NCBI GenBank assembly: GCA_021739635.1
Contig: JAIPBH010000002.1
Location: 124,001-188,000 of the forward strand
Direction of reading: 5' to 3'
Length of the DNA: 64,000 nt
DNA from: Flavobacteriaceae bacterium
GTDB taxonomy: Bacteria; Bacteroidota; Bacteroidia; Flavobacteriales; Flavobacteriaceae
Each line of letters begins with the position of its first letter. Position 1 is the first letter of the stretch. Of the stretch, positions 1 through 8,774 are shown piece by piece. Under the pieces are notes generated by a model that made no database searches, was not told where the DNA came from, and saw only the letters and a program-made list of their open reading frames with translations. Position numbers and translations under genes: made by a program.

Positions 1-458
1 AAAGGCGGGATTTGGTCTTTGAATATATAGGCTCGGTCGTATTGATCACCATCAATAATACTCGAAGTATGGTTTGCAAGTTGCTGGATTGTTATTTTTT
101 CATTAGGAAAATTTGGATTATAAATTTTAAATGGAAGATAGTTGTTAATGTTATCATTAAGATTTAATTTACCCATTTCTTGGGCTTTCATTAAGGCGAT
201 TCCAAGTAAAGTTTTAGAAATTGAAGCAATTGGTTGTATTGTATTTATTGTATAAGGTGTTTTTGCTTCTAAATTAGCATAACCAACCCCTTTTGCATAT
301 ACAATACTGTCTTTATTGACAATTGCAACAGCAAAACCAACAAGACTACTGTTAACACTTATTTCATTTAACTTAAAGGTAATTGAATCATTAATGCTTT
401 GCGCTTTGATTGATGAATTTATAGCTAGGATTAAGACTAGTACAATTATTTTTTTCAT
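1..458 (-). CDS. Beta-lactamase/PBP-like serine hydrolase, partial (3' end outside window)
   Basis: The reading frame is open from an ATG at 458 to the left edge, so only the N-terminal 152 residues are visible. It starts with a signal peptide ending near AQ (residues 19-20). A beta-lactamase-type fold follows, with the catalytic SxxK motif seen as SISK at residues 79-82. In this family the Ser is the acylated nucleophile and the Lys the general base; natural substrates are usually D-Ala peptides or small esters. It lies 53 bases downstream of a second hydrolase of the same superfamily on the same strand, so the two are probably co-transcribed. The YxN and KTG-like motifs would be beyond the edge, so activity cannot be judged. 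Confidence 0.85.
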   Translation of the reverse strand, partial: MKKIIVLVLILAINSSIKAQSINDSITFKLNEISVNSSLVGFAVAIVNKDSIVYAKGVGYANLEAKTPYTINTIQPIASISKTLLGIALMKAQEMGKLNLNDNINNYLPFKIYNPNFPNEKITIQQLANHTSSIIDGDQYDRAYIFKDQIPP

Positions 459-511
459 AAATGTTATTTTGTTTAAAAGATGACGAGTAGTAGATTTTTT
501 TTGTTACCCTA

Positions 512-2314
512 CTAAGGGTTTAAAATCTCAGCTTTAAAATTTATGGAACCATCTGTTAAAATTAACTCAGTATCAGATACTGATATTTTTAAATCTTGCA
601 TCCCACCATTTTGATGGCCATTGATAAAAAAATCAGTTTCACTTATTTGTACTAATTTTACGGTATTGATATGATTTGTTTTGACTGCATCATCCATAAA
701 CATTCCTTGTATTTTATGGTCGGCGTTAATACTTAACACAATCCCGATATCAACTGTTTCAAAATGAAATCTGATATGAACATTTTTAACTTCATCTCCT
801 TCAATTTTATAAATATTGTAGGACATAAATTTACCGGCATGTTGTAAAAAATTCGCCCACATGCCTTTTAATTGTGCTAAACCTTCCTCTGTACCTAAAA
901 ACCCTTTCATTTGATCATTGGCATAATTTACAAGCCCTTCAAAATTTTGGCTACTCATTGCATTTGCAAAAAACAAAGCAGTTTCACTGGAGAGGTCATG
1001 TTCATTTGCATTTCTTGAAAAAGCATAGGTAAAAACCGACCAAGGTTCTGTGCCAGTTGTTTCTAATATGTAGGTGTTTCCTTTATTTTTTAGTAGAAGT
1101 GAGTGTTGATTATCCAATTGATAGGTGTCAGTTTCGTCAGATATACTATTGTCTATATTTGTATTTGGTGTTAGTAAATTTTCTATGTTTTTACCTTGTA
1201 ACAGTGCAATAATTTTATCGGTAATTTCAGGGACAAAAGTAACCTCGCCTTGAAACTCATCTGCTACTGGATTTACTGAAGTAGCATTTGATAGAATAAT
1301 TATTTTAATATTATTTTCTGGCAACGAACCCATCACTGACGCATATCCAGGAAGTAAACCGTTGTTGTATATCCATTTTTCATCTCCTTTATGGTCAATT
1401 ACCCAGCCCAAGCCAGATAACATTTCATTAACGCCCATTGCTTGTGTAGCCGTATAAATTTTATTTACGGAAGTGGGTTTTAATAGTATCCCATTATCTA
1501 AGGCTTGCATAAATTTAAATAAATCAACGGTTGTTGAATTCATATCAGCAGCTCCCATAAGCCAAGAAGGATGGAAAGGTGAATTGAATTTTATAAATTC
1601 AGTCATCCCTAAACCTAAATATGGTTGTGCTTTTTGATTTACAGATTTGAATGATGCAATGGCTGTATTTTTCATTCCCGCAGGTTTAAAAACTGTTTGT
1701 TGCATAAAATCAGCATAAGACTGCCCGCTTACTTTTTCAATGATGTTAGCTAAAAGAAAGTAACCAAAATTATTATAATCATAACCCGTTCCTGGCTCAA
1801 ATTTTAATTTGGAATCTTTAAATTTTTCTATAACTTCATTAAAAGTTATGGCAGTTTCCTCAGGCATCAATCCATTTCCATTATCGTCTGTTCTGCCAAT
1901 ATTGGCCTCCATACCGGCACTGTTATTTAGCAAATGTTGAATTGTTATGTCTTTTGAATAGTCAGGCATAAAATCTAGGAAATAGGTTGAAATAGGTGTT
2001 TCTAATGTTAGTTTTCCATCTTCAACTAATCTCATAATTCCAACCGCTGTCAATGATTTTGTTAGTGATGCAATACTAAATATTGAGGTTTTGGTATTTT
2101 TTTTATGTCCCTCTAAGTCAGCATAACCAAAACTTTTTTGATAAATAATGTGATTGTCTTTACTAATTAATACACTTCCTACAAACCTATTATAATAAGA
2201 ATAGCTTTCAAATAAGCCGTTAATACTATTTTCTAATTCTTTGTTGGAGGTTGATTGTCCAAAGGAATTAATTCCTAAGATTAATGTAATGAATAGTACA
2301 ACTGCTTTTTTCAT
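512..2314 (-). CDS. Exported beta-lactamase-family serine hydrolase with C-terminal extension
   Basis: This is a 600-residue protein with a signal peptide (residues 1-20, ending FGQ) and a class C beta-lactamase/PBP-like domain up to about residue 380. SxxK is SLTK (83-86) and the second catalytic motif is Y180-N-N182 within a GYDYNNFGYFLL context. The C-terminal 200 residues look like a small beta-rich domain that resembles the extra domains seen in serine hydrolases of Bacteroidota, perhaps NTF2-like. Likely periplasmic or surface hydrolysis of a peptide or ester; substrate unknown. It is divergent from the LytS/LytTR pair that starts at 2540 and upstream of a paralogous hydrolase, so it may be a target of that two-component system (inference). 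Confidence 0.85.
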   Translation of the reverse strand: MKKAVVLFITLILGINSFGQSTSNKELENSINGLFESYSYYNRFVGSVLISKDNHIIYQKSFGYADLEGHKKNTKTSIFSIASLTKSLTAVGIMRLVEDGKLTLETPISTYFLDFMPDYSKDITIQHLLNNSAGMEANIGRTDDNGNGLMPEETAITFNEVIEKFKDSKLKFEPGTGYDYNNFGYFLLANIIEKVSGQSYADFMQQTVFKPAGMKNTAIASFKSVNQKAQPYLGLGMTEFIKFNSPFHPSWLMGAADMNSTTVDLFKFMQALDNGILLKPTSVNKIYTATQAMGVNEMLSGLGWVIDHKGDEKWIYNNGLLPGYASVMGSLPENNIKIIILSNATSVNPVADEFQGEVTFVPEITDKIIALLQGKNIENLLTPNTNIDNSISDETDTYQLDNQHSLLLKNKGNTYILETTGTEPWSVFTYAFSRNANEHDLSSETALFFANAMSSQNFEGLVNYANDQMKGFLGTEEGLAQLKGMWANFLQHAGKFMSYNIYKIEGDEVKNVHIRFHFETVDIGIVLSINADHKIQGMFMDDAVKTNHINTVKLVQISETDFFINGHQNGGMQDLKISVSDTELILTDGSINFKAEILNP

Positions 2315-2539
2315 TTTTTTATGATTTAATAATTAATTTGAAGCAATATTAGAATGTTAAAATGACACTATAAAATGAATGTGATTGTTGCCTTCTTTGC
2401 TGTGATAGAAACCCATAATTGTGTGAAAAAAGGTGAACTTCACAGCAATATGGAGTTTGGTCACTATAATGACATCTTTTGTACCATTTAAAATTTTAAA
2501 CTATTTTAAACCCTATTTTTGACAAAGAAACGATTCAGA

Positions 2540-3571
2540 ATGAAAAAATATATAGAGCCAATAATTCATATTTTAGTTTGGGGGATTGGTTACTTTTTAA
2601 TTTTAAATTACACATCTACTATAGGTGATTTCAAAAAAGATACTGGGCCCTATTGGATTGCAATTGGATTTGGTATGTTTATGAATCAAACCGTTTTTTA
2701 TACAACCGCATTTTTATTGGTTCCAAAATTTTTAAAACTAAAAAAAATCAAGGCATTAATCTTTTCGTTGCTTGTTGGTTTTGTTCTTATAAATTTATTT
2801 GAAAGCATTGTAGATTATAGTTATTTGACAGCATTTTTTTCTTCAGCAAGTGAGTCTTTTATTGTGTTTTTTATTTATAATTCCGTGGTAAGTTTTTTTG
2901 TATTATTAGTTGCATTGTCTTATGCGCTCAGCAAATATTGGATACAAAATGAAAAACTTAAAAGAGTGTTACTTGAAGAAAAACTTTCAACAGAAATGGC
3001 TTTTTTAAAATCTAAAATTAATCCTCATTTTTTGTTTAATGTGTTAAATAGTTTTTATGCCAAATCCTTAAAGCATAATGTACCAGAATTGGCTGATGGG
3101 ATTGCGAAACTTGCAGAGTTGATGCGTTATATGGTTTATGAAACGAATGAGGATAAAGTAGCTCTCGAAAAAGAGATTCATCACCTTAAAAATTTTATTC
3201 AGGTTTATCAGTTACGAATTGCTGAAGACGATAAAGTATTCATAAATTTTAATATTGAAGGAGATATAAGTTCTGTTAAAATAAGTCCAATGTTGCTTAT
3301 TCCTTTTGTTGAAAACGCGATTAAACACGGAATTGACCCTAAAATAAAATCAATAATCGATATTTCCTTGAAGGTGGAGGCAAAAAATTTATATTTTAAA
3401 GTAACCAATACCATACATCAAGGTGCTTATGGTTTGACAGATGAGCCCTCTGGCTTCGGACTTGATAATTTAAAAAAGAGACTCTCCATTCTTTACCCAA
3501 ATACGCATACATTGGAAACTAAAGAAGAAAAGGGATATTTTATATCTTTACTTATTTTGCAACTTGAATAG
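2540..3571 (+). CDS. LytS/YehU-type sensor histidine kinase
   Basis: Membrane sensor kinase of about 343 residues. About four transmembrane segments fill the first 145 residues, followed by a short coiled stretch and the His_kinase domain with its phospho-acceptor in the INPHFLFNVLNSF motif. An HATPase domain follows (N-box VENAIKHG, G-box GFGLDNLKKRL). The frame could open at a TTG at 2519, but the ATG at 2540 directly precedes KKYIEPI and the first membrane segment, so I chose that. It ends 8 bases before a LytTR response regulator, its obvious partner. No extracytoplasmic ligand domain is visible; the signal probably acts on the membrane part. Confidence 0.9.
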   Translation: MKKYIEPIIHILVWGIGYFLILNYTSTIGDFKKDTGPYWIAIGFGMFMNQTVFYTTAFLLVPKFLKLKKIKALIFSLLVGFVLINLFESIVDYSYLTAFFSSASESFIVFFIYNSVVSFFVLLVALSYALSKYWIQNEKLKRVLLEEKLSTEMAFLKSKINPHFLFNVLNSFYAKSLKHNVPELADGIAKLAELMRYMVYETNEDKVALEKEIHHLKNFIQVYQLRIAEDDKVFINFNIEGDISSVKISPMLLIPFVENAIKHGIDPKIKSIIDISLKVEAKNLYFKVTNTIHQGAYGLTDEPSGFGLDNLKKRLSILYPNTHTLETKEEKGYFISLLILQLE

Positions 3572-3579
3572 CTATTCTT

Positions 3580-4311
3580 ATGAACTGTATAATAATAGAT
3601 GACGAACCCGCCGCTATTGATGTTCTTAAATTTCATTTAAGCAGTATCCCATTTATGGTATTGAAGAGAACTTTTAGAGACCCTTTAGATGCGCTGGAAT
3701 ATCTTCAACAACATTCAATTGATCTTGTTTTCTTAGACATTAATATGCCTAAATTATCAGGAATTACATTTCCTAAGTTTTTACAAAATCCGCCTCTTAT
3801 TATATTTACTACAGCGTATTCAGAATATGCTTTGGAAAGTTATGAATTGAAAGCGGTTGACTATCTTTTAAAACCCATTGAATTTAATAGATTGCTTCAA
3901 GCTGTTATGAAAGCAAAACAGCTTTTAGAAAGAAATTGTCCGATAACAACTTCGAGCCCTGAAATTTCTCCTGATATCTCTGAACAAACAATTTTTATTA
4001 AAAGTGGGTCAGAATTTCATCAATTGTTTATTCAAAACATAAAATACATAGAAAGCGACGGTAATTATGTGACTTTCTATACCGATAAACGACCTATTTT
4101 GGCTCGCTATAAACTATCTGAAGTATTGGAATTACTTCCAAAAGAATTTTTTGCAAGAATACATCGATCTTATATTGTAGCATTAAAACATATAGAAACT
4201 GTCAAAAAACATTGTGTGGTAATTGACTCTAAGGAAATCCCTATAAGTAGTAATTATAGGGCGGAATTTATTGATTTGATAGATGACATTGGTAAGAAAT
4301 TAGACCACTAA
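3580..4311 (+). CDS. LytTR-family response regulator
   Basis: This 243-residue regulator has a receiver domain (acidic pocket D7-D8, phospho-acceptor D53 in FLDINMP, conserved Lys in YLLKP) and a C-terminal LytTR DNA-binding domain (about 135-235; ESDGNYVTFY and IHRSYIV are typical). Its partner is the kinase ending 8 bases upstream. LytTR proteins bind direct repeats in promoters. Two copies of CACTATAA lie in the divergent intergenic region 2315-2539, and a related motif lies before the second LytTR system at 10.1 kb, making them candidate operators (inference). Confidence 0.92.
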   Translation: MNCIIIDDEPAAIDVLKFHLSSIPFMVLKRTFRDPLDALEYLQQHSIDLVFLDINMPKLSGITFPKFLQNPPLIIFTTAYSEYALESYELKAVDYLLKPIEFNRLLQAVMKAKQLLERNCPITTSSPEISPDISEQTIFIKSGSEFHQLFIQNIKYIESDGNYVTFYTDKRPILARYKLSEVLELLPKEFFARIHRSYIVALKHIETVKKHCVVIDSKEIPISSNYRAEFIDLIDDIGKKLDH

Positions 4312-4601
4312 TTACAAATGTAGTTAGATCATCAAAAACTTGTTAGCTATAGAAATCTGCAAGATTTCAATAAAAAATTCTGCTATTAGAATAAAACTTA
4401 TATTCTTATTAGAACTATAAGAACATGCGATTATTACAATTGCCCATATTATGCTGCTGAGGATTTTATTTCTTGTGATAATTTGATTTACTATCTTTTT
4501 TGTTGTTTTCCATTTTCTTAAAATTTAAATGATTGTTTATTTCTTGTCTCTATATACTTAGTGACAGGTTTTAAGAAAATATGACAGAATATAGTATTTT
4601 T

Positions 4602-6005
4602 TTATTTTTCACGAATGATATGTAAAATCCAGCTTGAAATTTCATTTAATGCTCTTGGGGAAAATGTTTGTTCAATTTTGCGATACTCATCCATCTTTCC
4701 TGTTTCACACTCTTGAAAAAAGTGATTTAAGTTTTCTAATTCTATGATTTTATAATCTTTGTTTCCGCCTTTAATTAATGCTTGTCGTATTCCATTTTGA
4801 TTTATTTTGGCATTTACTTGTGTGTCTTTGCTTCCGTTTAATGATAATACTGGTATTTGTAATTTTTCGATTTCATCAGCTGGATTGTATTGTAAAAAAT
4901 AGCGTGACCAAGGTTTTAAACTTGTTTTTAGCTGACTTTCTATAAATAAATTGATATTCTTTTCTGGTACATTTAAAGACGTTAAAATTGGTCTTAAAAA
5001 ATCATTATAATGCTTCGTCAATTCTGATTTAATTTCTGATTCACTCTTATTAGAGATTACAATTGCAATCGCTTTTCTTGTGTCTTTTTCATAAGCTACT
5101 TCATCTTTAACAGGAAATTGTCTTAATATTTTAGATTGCATTACTGATAATTCTGCTCCAGATATTCCAGTAGAAGCTAGTAACACCATAAAAGCAACAT
5201 CTTTTGAGTTATTTGCCGCTAAAGGTGCGATAATACCACCTTCACTATGACCAATTAAACCTATATTTTTTATATCCACATCGTTTCTAGTTTTTAAATA
5301 TGCAATTGCACTCAATACATCTTTTGAAAAATCTTCAGTTGTTGCATTTCCAAAATCACCTGTAGATTCGCCCTGACCGCGATCATCAAAACGTAAGACT
5401 CCAATTCCTTGTCTTGTTAAATAATCTGACAGTACCAAAAACGGTTTGTGTCCCATAAAACTTTCATCTCTATCTTGCGGACCACTTCCACTAATTAAAA
5501 TTACAATTGGAAATTTTCCATTTTCACTTGGTAAGGTTAAAGTGCCTGCCAACGCTATGTTTGCTTCGGTATTTTTAAAAACCACCTCTTCTTCATAATA
5601 AGGGTAAGGCTTCACAGGTTCTTGCAGTCTTCTAGAATCTTCTATTTTTACAGCACCTTTTTTTAAATTTAATACCATTTCTATTCCTCCTTCTTTATAA
5701 GTGCCTTCAAATTGCTGTGCTTCATTATTGAAAACTCCTACATAAGACATTCCAACATTAGAGCCATCAATTATTAGTTTTCCGTTTGTATACGTTGTAG
5801 CTGAAGGTTTTATACCAGAAACTCTAAACGTTGGAATTTCCATAGTGGTTGAATACTTAGAGTTTTCTTGTTTTATTTTAAAAACGAAGGTGATTAATTT
5901 CTCTCCTCTTTTGGTTTTTCCGCTCCAATCTCCTTCGATATCTTGGGAATATGCGTTTACTATTGATATTATAAATGCAATGACAAATGCTGATATTGTT
6001 TTCAT
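4602..6005 (-). CDS. Secreted alpha/beta hydrolase with N-terminal beta domain
   Basis: 467 residues. A signal peptide ends near AYSQ (residue 21). Residues 22-125 form a beta-rich domain with a DIEGDWSGK start, as seen before alpha/beta hydrolases of the Bacteroidota. The hydrolase domain follows: the nucleophile elbow is GHSEGG, the acid is probably Asp in NGSKDTQV, and the base His is in LNHFF. An oxyanion-side GSGPQDRDE motif is present. These features fit serine esterases or dipeptidyl-peptidase-like hydrolases; the substrate is unknown. It is a single gene, preceded by 99 bases and followed by a 290-base intergenic stretch with no recognisable feature apart from AT richness. Confidence 0.85.
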   Translation of the reverse strand: MKTISAFVIAFIISIVNAYSQDIEGDWSGKTKRGEKLITFVFKIKQENSKYSTTMEIPTFRVSGIKPSATTYTNGKLIIDGSNVGMSYVGVFNNEAQQFEGTYKEGGIEMVLNLKKGAVKIEDSRRLQEPVKPYPYYEEEVVFKNTEANIALAGTLTLPSENGKFPIVILISGSGPQDRDESFMGHKPFLVLSDYLTRQGIGVLRFDDRGQGESTGDFGNATTEDFSKDVLSAIAYLKTRNDVDIKNIGLIGHSEGGIIAPLAANNSKDVAFMVLLASTGISGAELSVMQSKILRQFPVKDEVAYEKDTRKAIAIVISNKSESEIKSELTKHYNDFLRPILTSLNVPEKNINLFIESQLKTSLKPWSRYFLQYNPADEIEKLQIPVLSLNGSKDTQVNAKINQNGIRQALIKGGNKDYKIIELENLNHFFQECETGKMDEYRKIEQTFSPRALNEISSWILHIIREK

Positions 6006-6104
6006 TTTAGGCTGTTTTTTACTTGCCGAAATTTATTCGACTATTAAATGCTAAATAAATAATATTGATATATGTGGTAAGAGAAATTGTTGTCTAGCTA
6101 TTAA

Positions 6105-6557
6105 CTATAGCATGTTTCCAGCTTCTTTAGCTTGAGCATCCATGCGACGACCTACAAATGCTCCAATAAACAAACCCATACAAATGCCAAAGGAAACCCC
6201 TAAAGACCTTTCAAAACGCTCACCTATTAGAATTCCTGCAACAACTCCAAAAAGTACTCCATAACCTACACAACGCTCAATGTAATACCCTTTGGATGTT
6301 AAGGAGAATATATCCTTTAAATATTTTTCAAATTCACTTAGCGTTTTCTTAAAGTATTTTTTTCTGTTCTCAGGATTTGATTTTAATTGTAAATTATCCA
6401 ATTCTATTTCTAAAGATTGAATTTCATCTTTTGAAAATTCTCTGTTTTCTAATTTTGTAAGAATCTCAATAAATTGGGTATAAATCTTAATTTCGGCTTT
6501 TTTAGTTGTTTCAATTTTTAAACTTTCAAAAAAGTTAAGTGCGTTTTTTAGTGTCAT
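6105..6557 (-). CDS. Hypothetical protein with C-terminal glycine-rich membrane hairpin
   Basis: 150 residues, no recognised family. Residues 1-95 are charged and helical, rich in Lys and Glu. Residues 96-138 contain two hydrophobic glycine-rich segments with small-xxx-small spacing (GVLFGVVAG and GICMGLFIGAFVG), like glycine-zipper membrane hairpins, separated by a short charged turn (ERFERSLG). The C-terminus is short and charged. It lies downstream of a sigma factor and a four-TM protein on the same strand (gap 114 bases), so it may belong to that unit. The function is not predictable from sequence. Confidence 0.6.
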   Translation of the reverse strand: MTLKNALNFFESLKIETTKKAEIKIYTQFIEILTKLENREFSKDEIQSLEIELDNLQLKSNPENRKKYFKKTLSEFEKYLKDIFSLTSKGYYIERCVGYGVLFGVVAGILIGERFERSLGVSFGICMGLFIGAFVGRRMDAQAKEAGNML

Positions 6558-6671
6558 AATTCTTTACTGTTTTCTTGGTTAGTGGCTGACAACAAAAAAT
6601 ATTACACCTAAATTTTGTTTTTATTTGAAAATTTTAGAAATAGCCATAGAATCACGTCTATTAAGAGGTGT

Positions 6672-7328
6672 TTAGCTTCTTAAACTTTCTATGTCAATCA
6701 TCAATTCTTCTAGTTTTTTGAATACCCTTCCATAAACAATGTTTAAATCCCATTTATAAATTCTACCTCCAAAAAACGCGAGTAAAACTAAAATTAATAA
6801 TGCGATAACGATTCCTATTAGTGGGATTCCAAATATGAGATACGTATCTGGAAAACCAACAAGAATTTCACTCACAAGTCTTTCACCTAGAGGCATACCT
6901 TCAGCATCTTTAAACCAAAAACCTACAATCATTGACATAAATATAATTGGGTACAAAAATTTTGAAATTTTCTTATTGATAGATACCTGCTTGTTTATCC
7001 ATTGGTTAAATGCCTTTAAGTATTGATAACTACTTATACCTAGATCAATTTTCTCTAACTCATTTAATAACTTCTTATTAATAATAACAAGTACTGAAAG
7101 GGTAACAAAAAATATAACACCTGTTATCGGTATGCCAACAAAGAATGAGACAATTAAAAAAATAAATGAGAATGCAACAATTGCAATTAAATTAATGCGA
7201 AACATTCTTTTAAATTTATCAATGATATGAATTGATTTTTGGCTGTATAGGTTGTTTATTTTTGGCGCTACTAATGCATCACTTTTTAGAAAACCTTCTT
7301 TCCATATGTTTTCAATTGATTTTTCCAT
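6672..7328 (-). CDS. Four-TM membrane protein translationally coupled to an ECF sigma factor
   Basis: 218 residues with a soluble N-terminus (about 45 residues), two adjacent membrane segments (about 46-85), a central soluble stretch, and two more membrane segments (about 125-145 and 165-185). The start codon lies inside the 3' end of the sigma factor gene (17-base overlap), which implies translational coupling. Proteins placed like this are usually anti-sigma factors, with the cytosolic N-terminal part binding the sigma factor. I see no HXXXCXXC zinc motif and no FecR domain, so it would be a non-standard anti-sigma protein. The family is unknown; the role is inferred from position only. Confidence 0.65.
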   Translation of the reverse strand: MEKSIENIWKEGFLKSDALVAPKINNLYSQKSIHIIDKFKRMFRINLIAIVAFSFIFLIVSFFVGIPITGVIFFVTLSVLVIINKKLLNELEKIDLGISSYQYLKAFNQWINKQVSINKKISKFLYPIIFMSMIVGFWFKDAEGMPLGERLVSEILVGFPDTYLIFGIPLIGIVIALLILVLLAFFGGRIYKWDLNIVYGRVFKKLEELMIDIESLRS

Positions 7329-7803
7329 CTATTATTTTTTTTAATCTATTTTTAATTCTTTTAACACGTACACCAATATTATTTGGATTTGTTCCTATAA
7401 TATCAGCAATTTCCTTTTGTGATTTTTCCTCTAAATAAAGCATTATAACGGCTCTGTCTATCTCTGATAGTTTTCTAATAGCATCATATAAATGATTTAG
7501 AGATTCGTCTGAAAATGCATAGTTATCTTCGGTTTCTTCAGAAGTTATAGAATCGGATACAAAATGTTGAACATTATTTTTCTTTTTCTTAAGTAAGGTT
7601 AAACAAACGTTTAATGAAATTCGGTAGACCCAAGTGCTCCATTGCGACTCCTCTCGAAAATTGTCTTTACTCCTCCATATCTGTAAACAGACCTCTTGAT
7701 AATAATCTTCAAAATCTTCTTGCGAGTTTGTATAAGCCCGGCATAATTTTATAATTATTCCTGCAAATGGTAAAATGGATGTTTTGTAAAAATCGCTACT
7801 CAA
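7312..7803 (-). CDS. ECF-type RNA polymerase sigma factor
   Basis: 163 residues. Region 2 is residues 10-75 (EDYYQEVCLQIWRS, then WSTWVYRISLN for the -10 recognition part), followed by a linker and region 4 at 105-160 with a helix-turn-helix (EKSQKEIADIIGTNPNNIGVR). The length is typical for ECF sigma factors. It overlaps the following four-TM gene by 17 bases. Such sigma factors direct envelope-stress or transport regulons and usually autoregulate, but no matching promoter could be proven by eye here. Confidence 0.9.
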   Translation of the reverse strand: MSSDFYKTSILPFAGIIIKLCRAYTNSQEDFEDYYQEVCLQIWRSKDNFREESQWSTWVYRISLNVCLTLLKKKKNNVQHFVSDSITSEETEDNYAFSDESLNHLYDAIRKLSEIDRAVIMLYLEEKSQKEIADIIGTNPNNIGVRVKRIKNRLKKIIDGKIN

Positions 7804-7913
7804 TTTTGGCTTTATATGGTTAGTGGTGTAAATTAGTAATTATTACATGCAAATGAAATTATTAAAAAAAAGGATGTGGTGTTAAGGTTTATGTAAACTT
7901 TATTTAGGACGGG

Positions 7914-8060
7914 TCATAATTAACCACAACGGTCTTGTATAACCACCAGTTACGGTTTAAGGTAGCGATTATTTTTGAATTAACACAGGCTTTGGCAATT
8001 CCGAGTGTATTCGGATTTAGTCGAATCCGCGGTAATTACGGTTATACATTGTTGGCTACA
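7914..8060. repeat. Palindromic intergenic element (REP/MITE-like)
   Basis: An approximately 145-base non-coding element, noticeably richer in GC than its surroundings. The outer arms are TGTATAACC (7936-7944) and its exact complement GGTTATACA (8040-8048). Inside are two small hairpins: CCGA/TCGG (8001-8004, 8011-8014) and CGGATT/AATCCG (8012-8017, 8024-8029), which share bases and could be alternatives. The right end carries GTTGGCTACA (8051-8060), found inverted at 11665-11674. It holds no open reading frame. It resembles repeated palindromic intergenic sequences of Bacteroidota; whether it is multicopy here cannot be seen from one window. Confidence 0.6.
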
Positions 8061-8075
8061 GTTTTTTAAATTGTA

Positions 8076-8753
8076 TTAAAATAATTGTTGAATCCATTCA
8101 GAAATAAAAGATTCCTTATTTAAATAAATCAATGTTAAACCAATAGTGTCACCAAATCCATGAATTAAAACCAGTAAAAGTAAATTATTCCTGTTCTTAT
8201 TAAATAGTAATGAAATAGCCAAAGACCATAAAAAGACAGACACCATACCAACAACGCCTTGATATATATGGGATATGCCAAAATAAACTGACGTGATAAT
8301 TGCTGAAAGCAACCAAGCTTTGTTGGAGTTTCCTAACAATTCTGCCAATGCCTTCATATAGTACCCTCTAAAAAGAAACTCCTCTCCAAAGGCGGCAAAG
8401 ATCCACATGATAATCATTATGGAAATGTAACCTGCTAAATTTCCTCTAATGTCTTCAACAGAGGATAAATCAAAGTCTCCTAGGTAGTGCTGAAGCATGG
8501 GATCTATAATACTGAACCCTATAAAAAAAGCCAGTGTTATGAGTATACTTTTTAAAACTGTTTTTCTTGTGATTTTCTGTCCGATCCCAAATTTCGACCA
8601 ATCAAAATTACTAGCCCATAAAATGGTGAAGGCTATTCCAAGTCCAAAAAAGAAGACAAAATTCCGGTCTATAAAACCAAACAATGGTGCTATGAGCATG
8701 GTTAAGATAACGATATAGGGTTTTGTTAAGAAGTTGTAAATTTTAGTTTTCAT
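8076..8753 (-). CDS. CPBP family intramembrane glutamic endopeptidase
   Basis: 225 residues, almost entirely membrane segments. The CPBP (Abi/CAAX protease) signature is complete: motif 1 EEFLFRG (the catalytic Glu pair and Arg), motif 2 FGISHIYQG, and motif 3 LIHGFGD. Such proteases cleave prenylated or other membrane peptides and in bacteria often process or protect against peptides. It lies 21 bases downstream of the metallophosphatase on the same strand, so they probably form an operon, divergent from the second LytS/LytTR pair. Its stop codon is 15 bases from the inverted repeat bounding this module. Confidence 0.9.
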   Translation of the reverse strand: MKTKIYNFLTKPYIVILTMLIAPLFGFIDRNFVFFFGLGIAFTILWASNFDWSKFGIGQKITRKTVLKSILITLAFFIGFSIIDPMLQHYLGDFDLSSVEDIRGNLAGYISIMIIMWIFAAFGEEFLFRGYYMKALAELLGNSNKAWLLSAIITSVYFGISHIYQGVVGMVSVFLWSLAISLLFNKNRNNLLLLVLIHGFGDTIGLTLIYLNKESFISEWIQQLF

Positions 8754-8774
8754 AATGTGATGGGGTTTTTGTTA

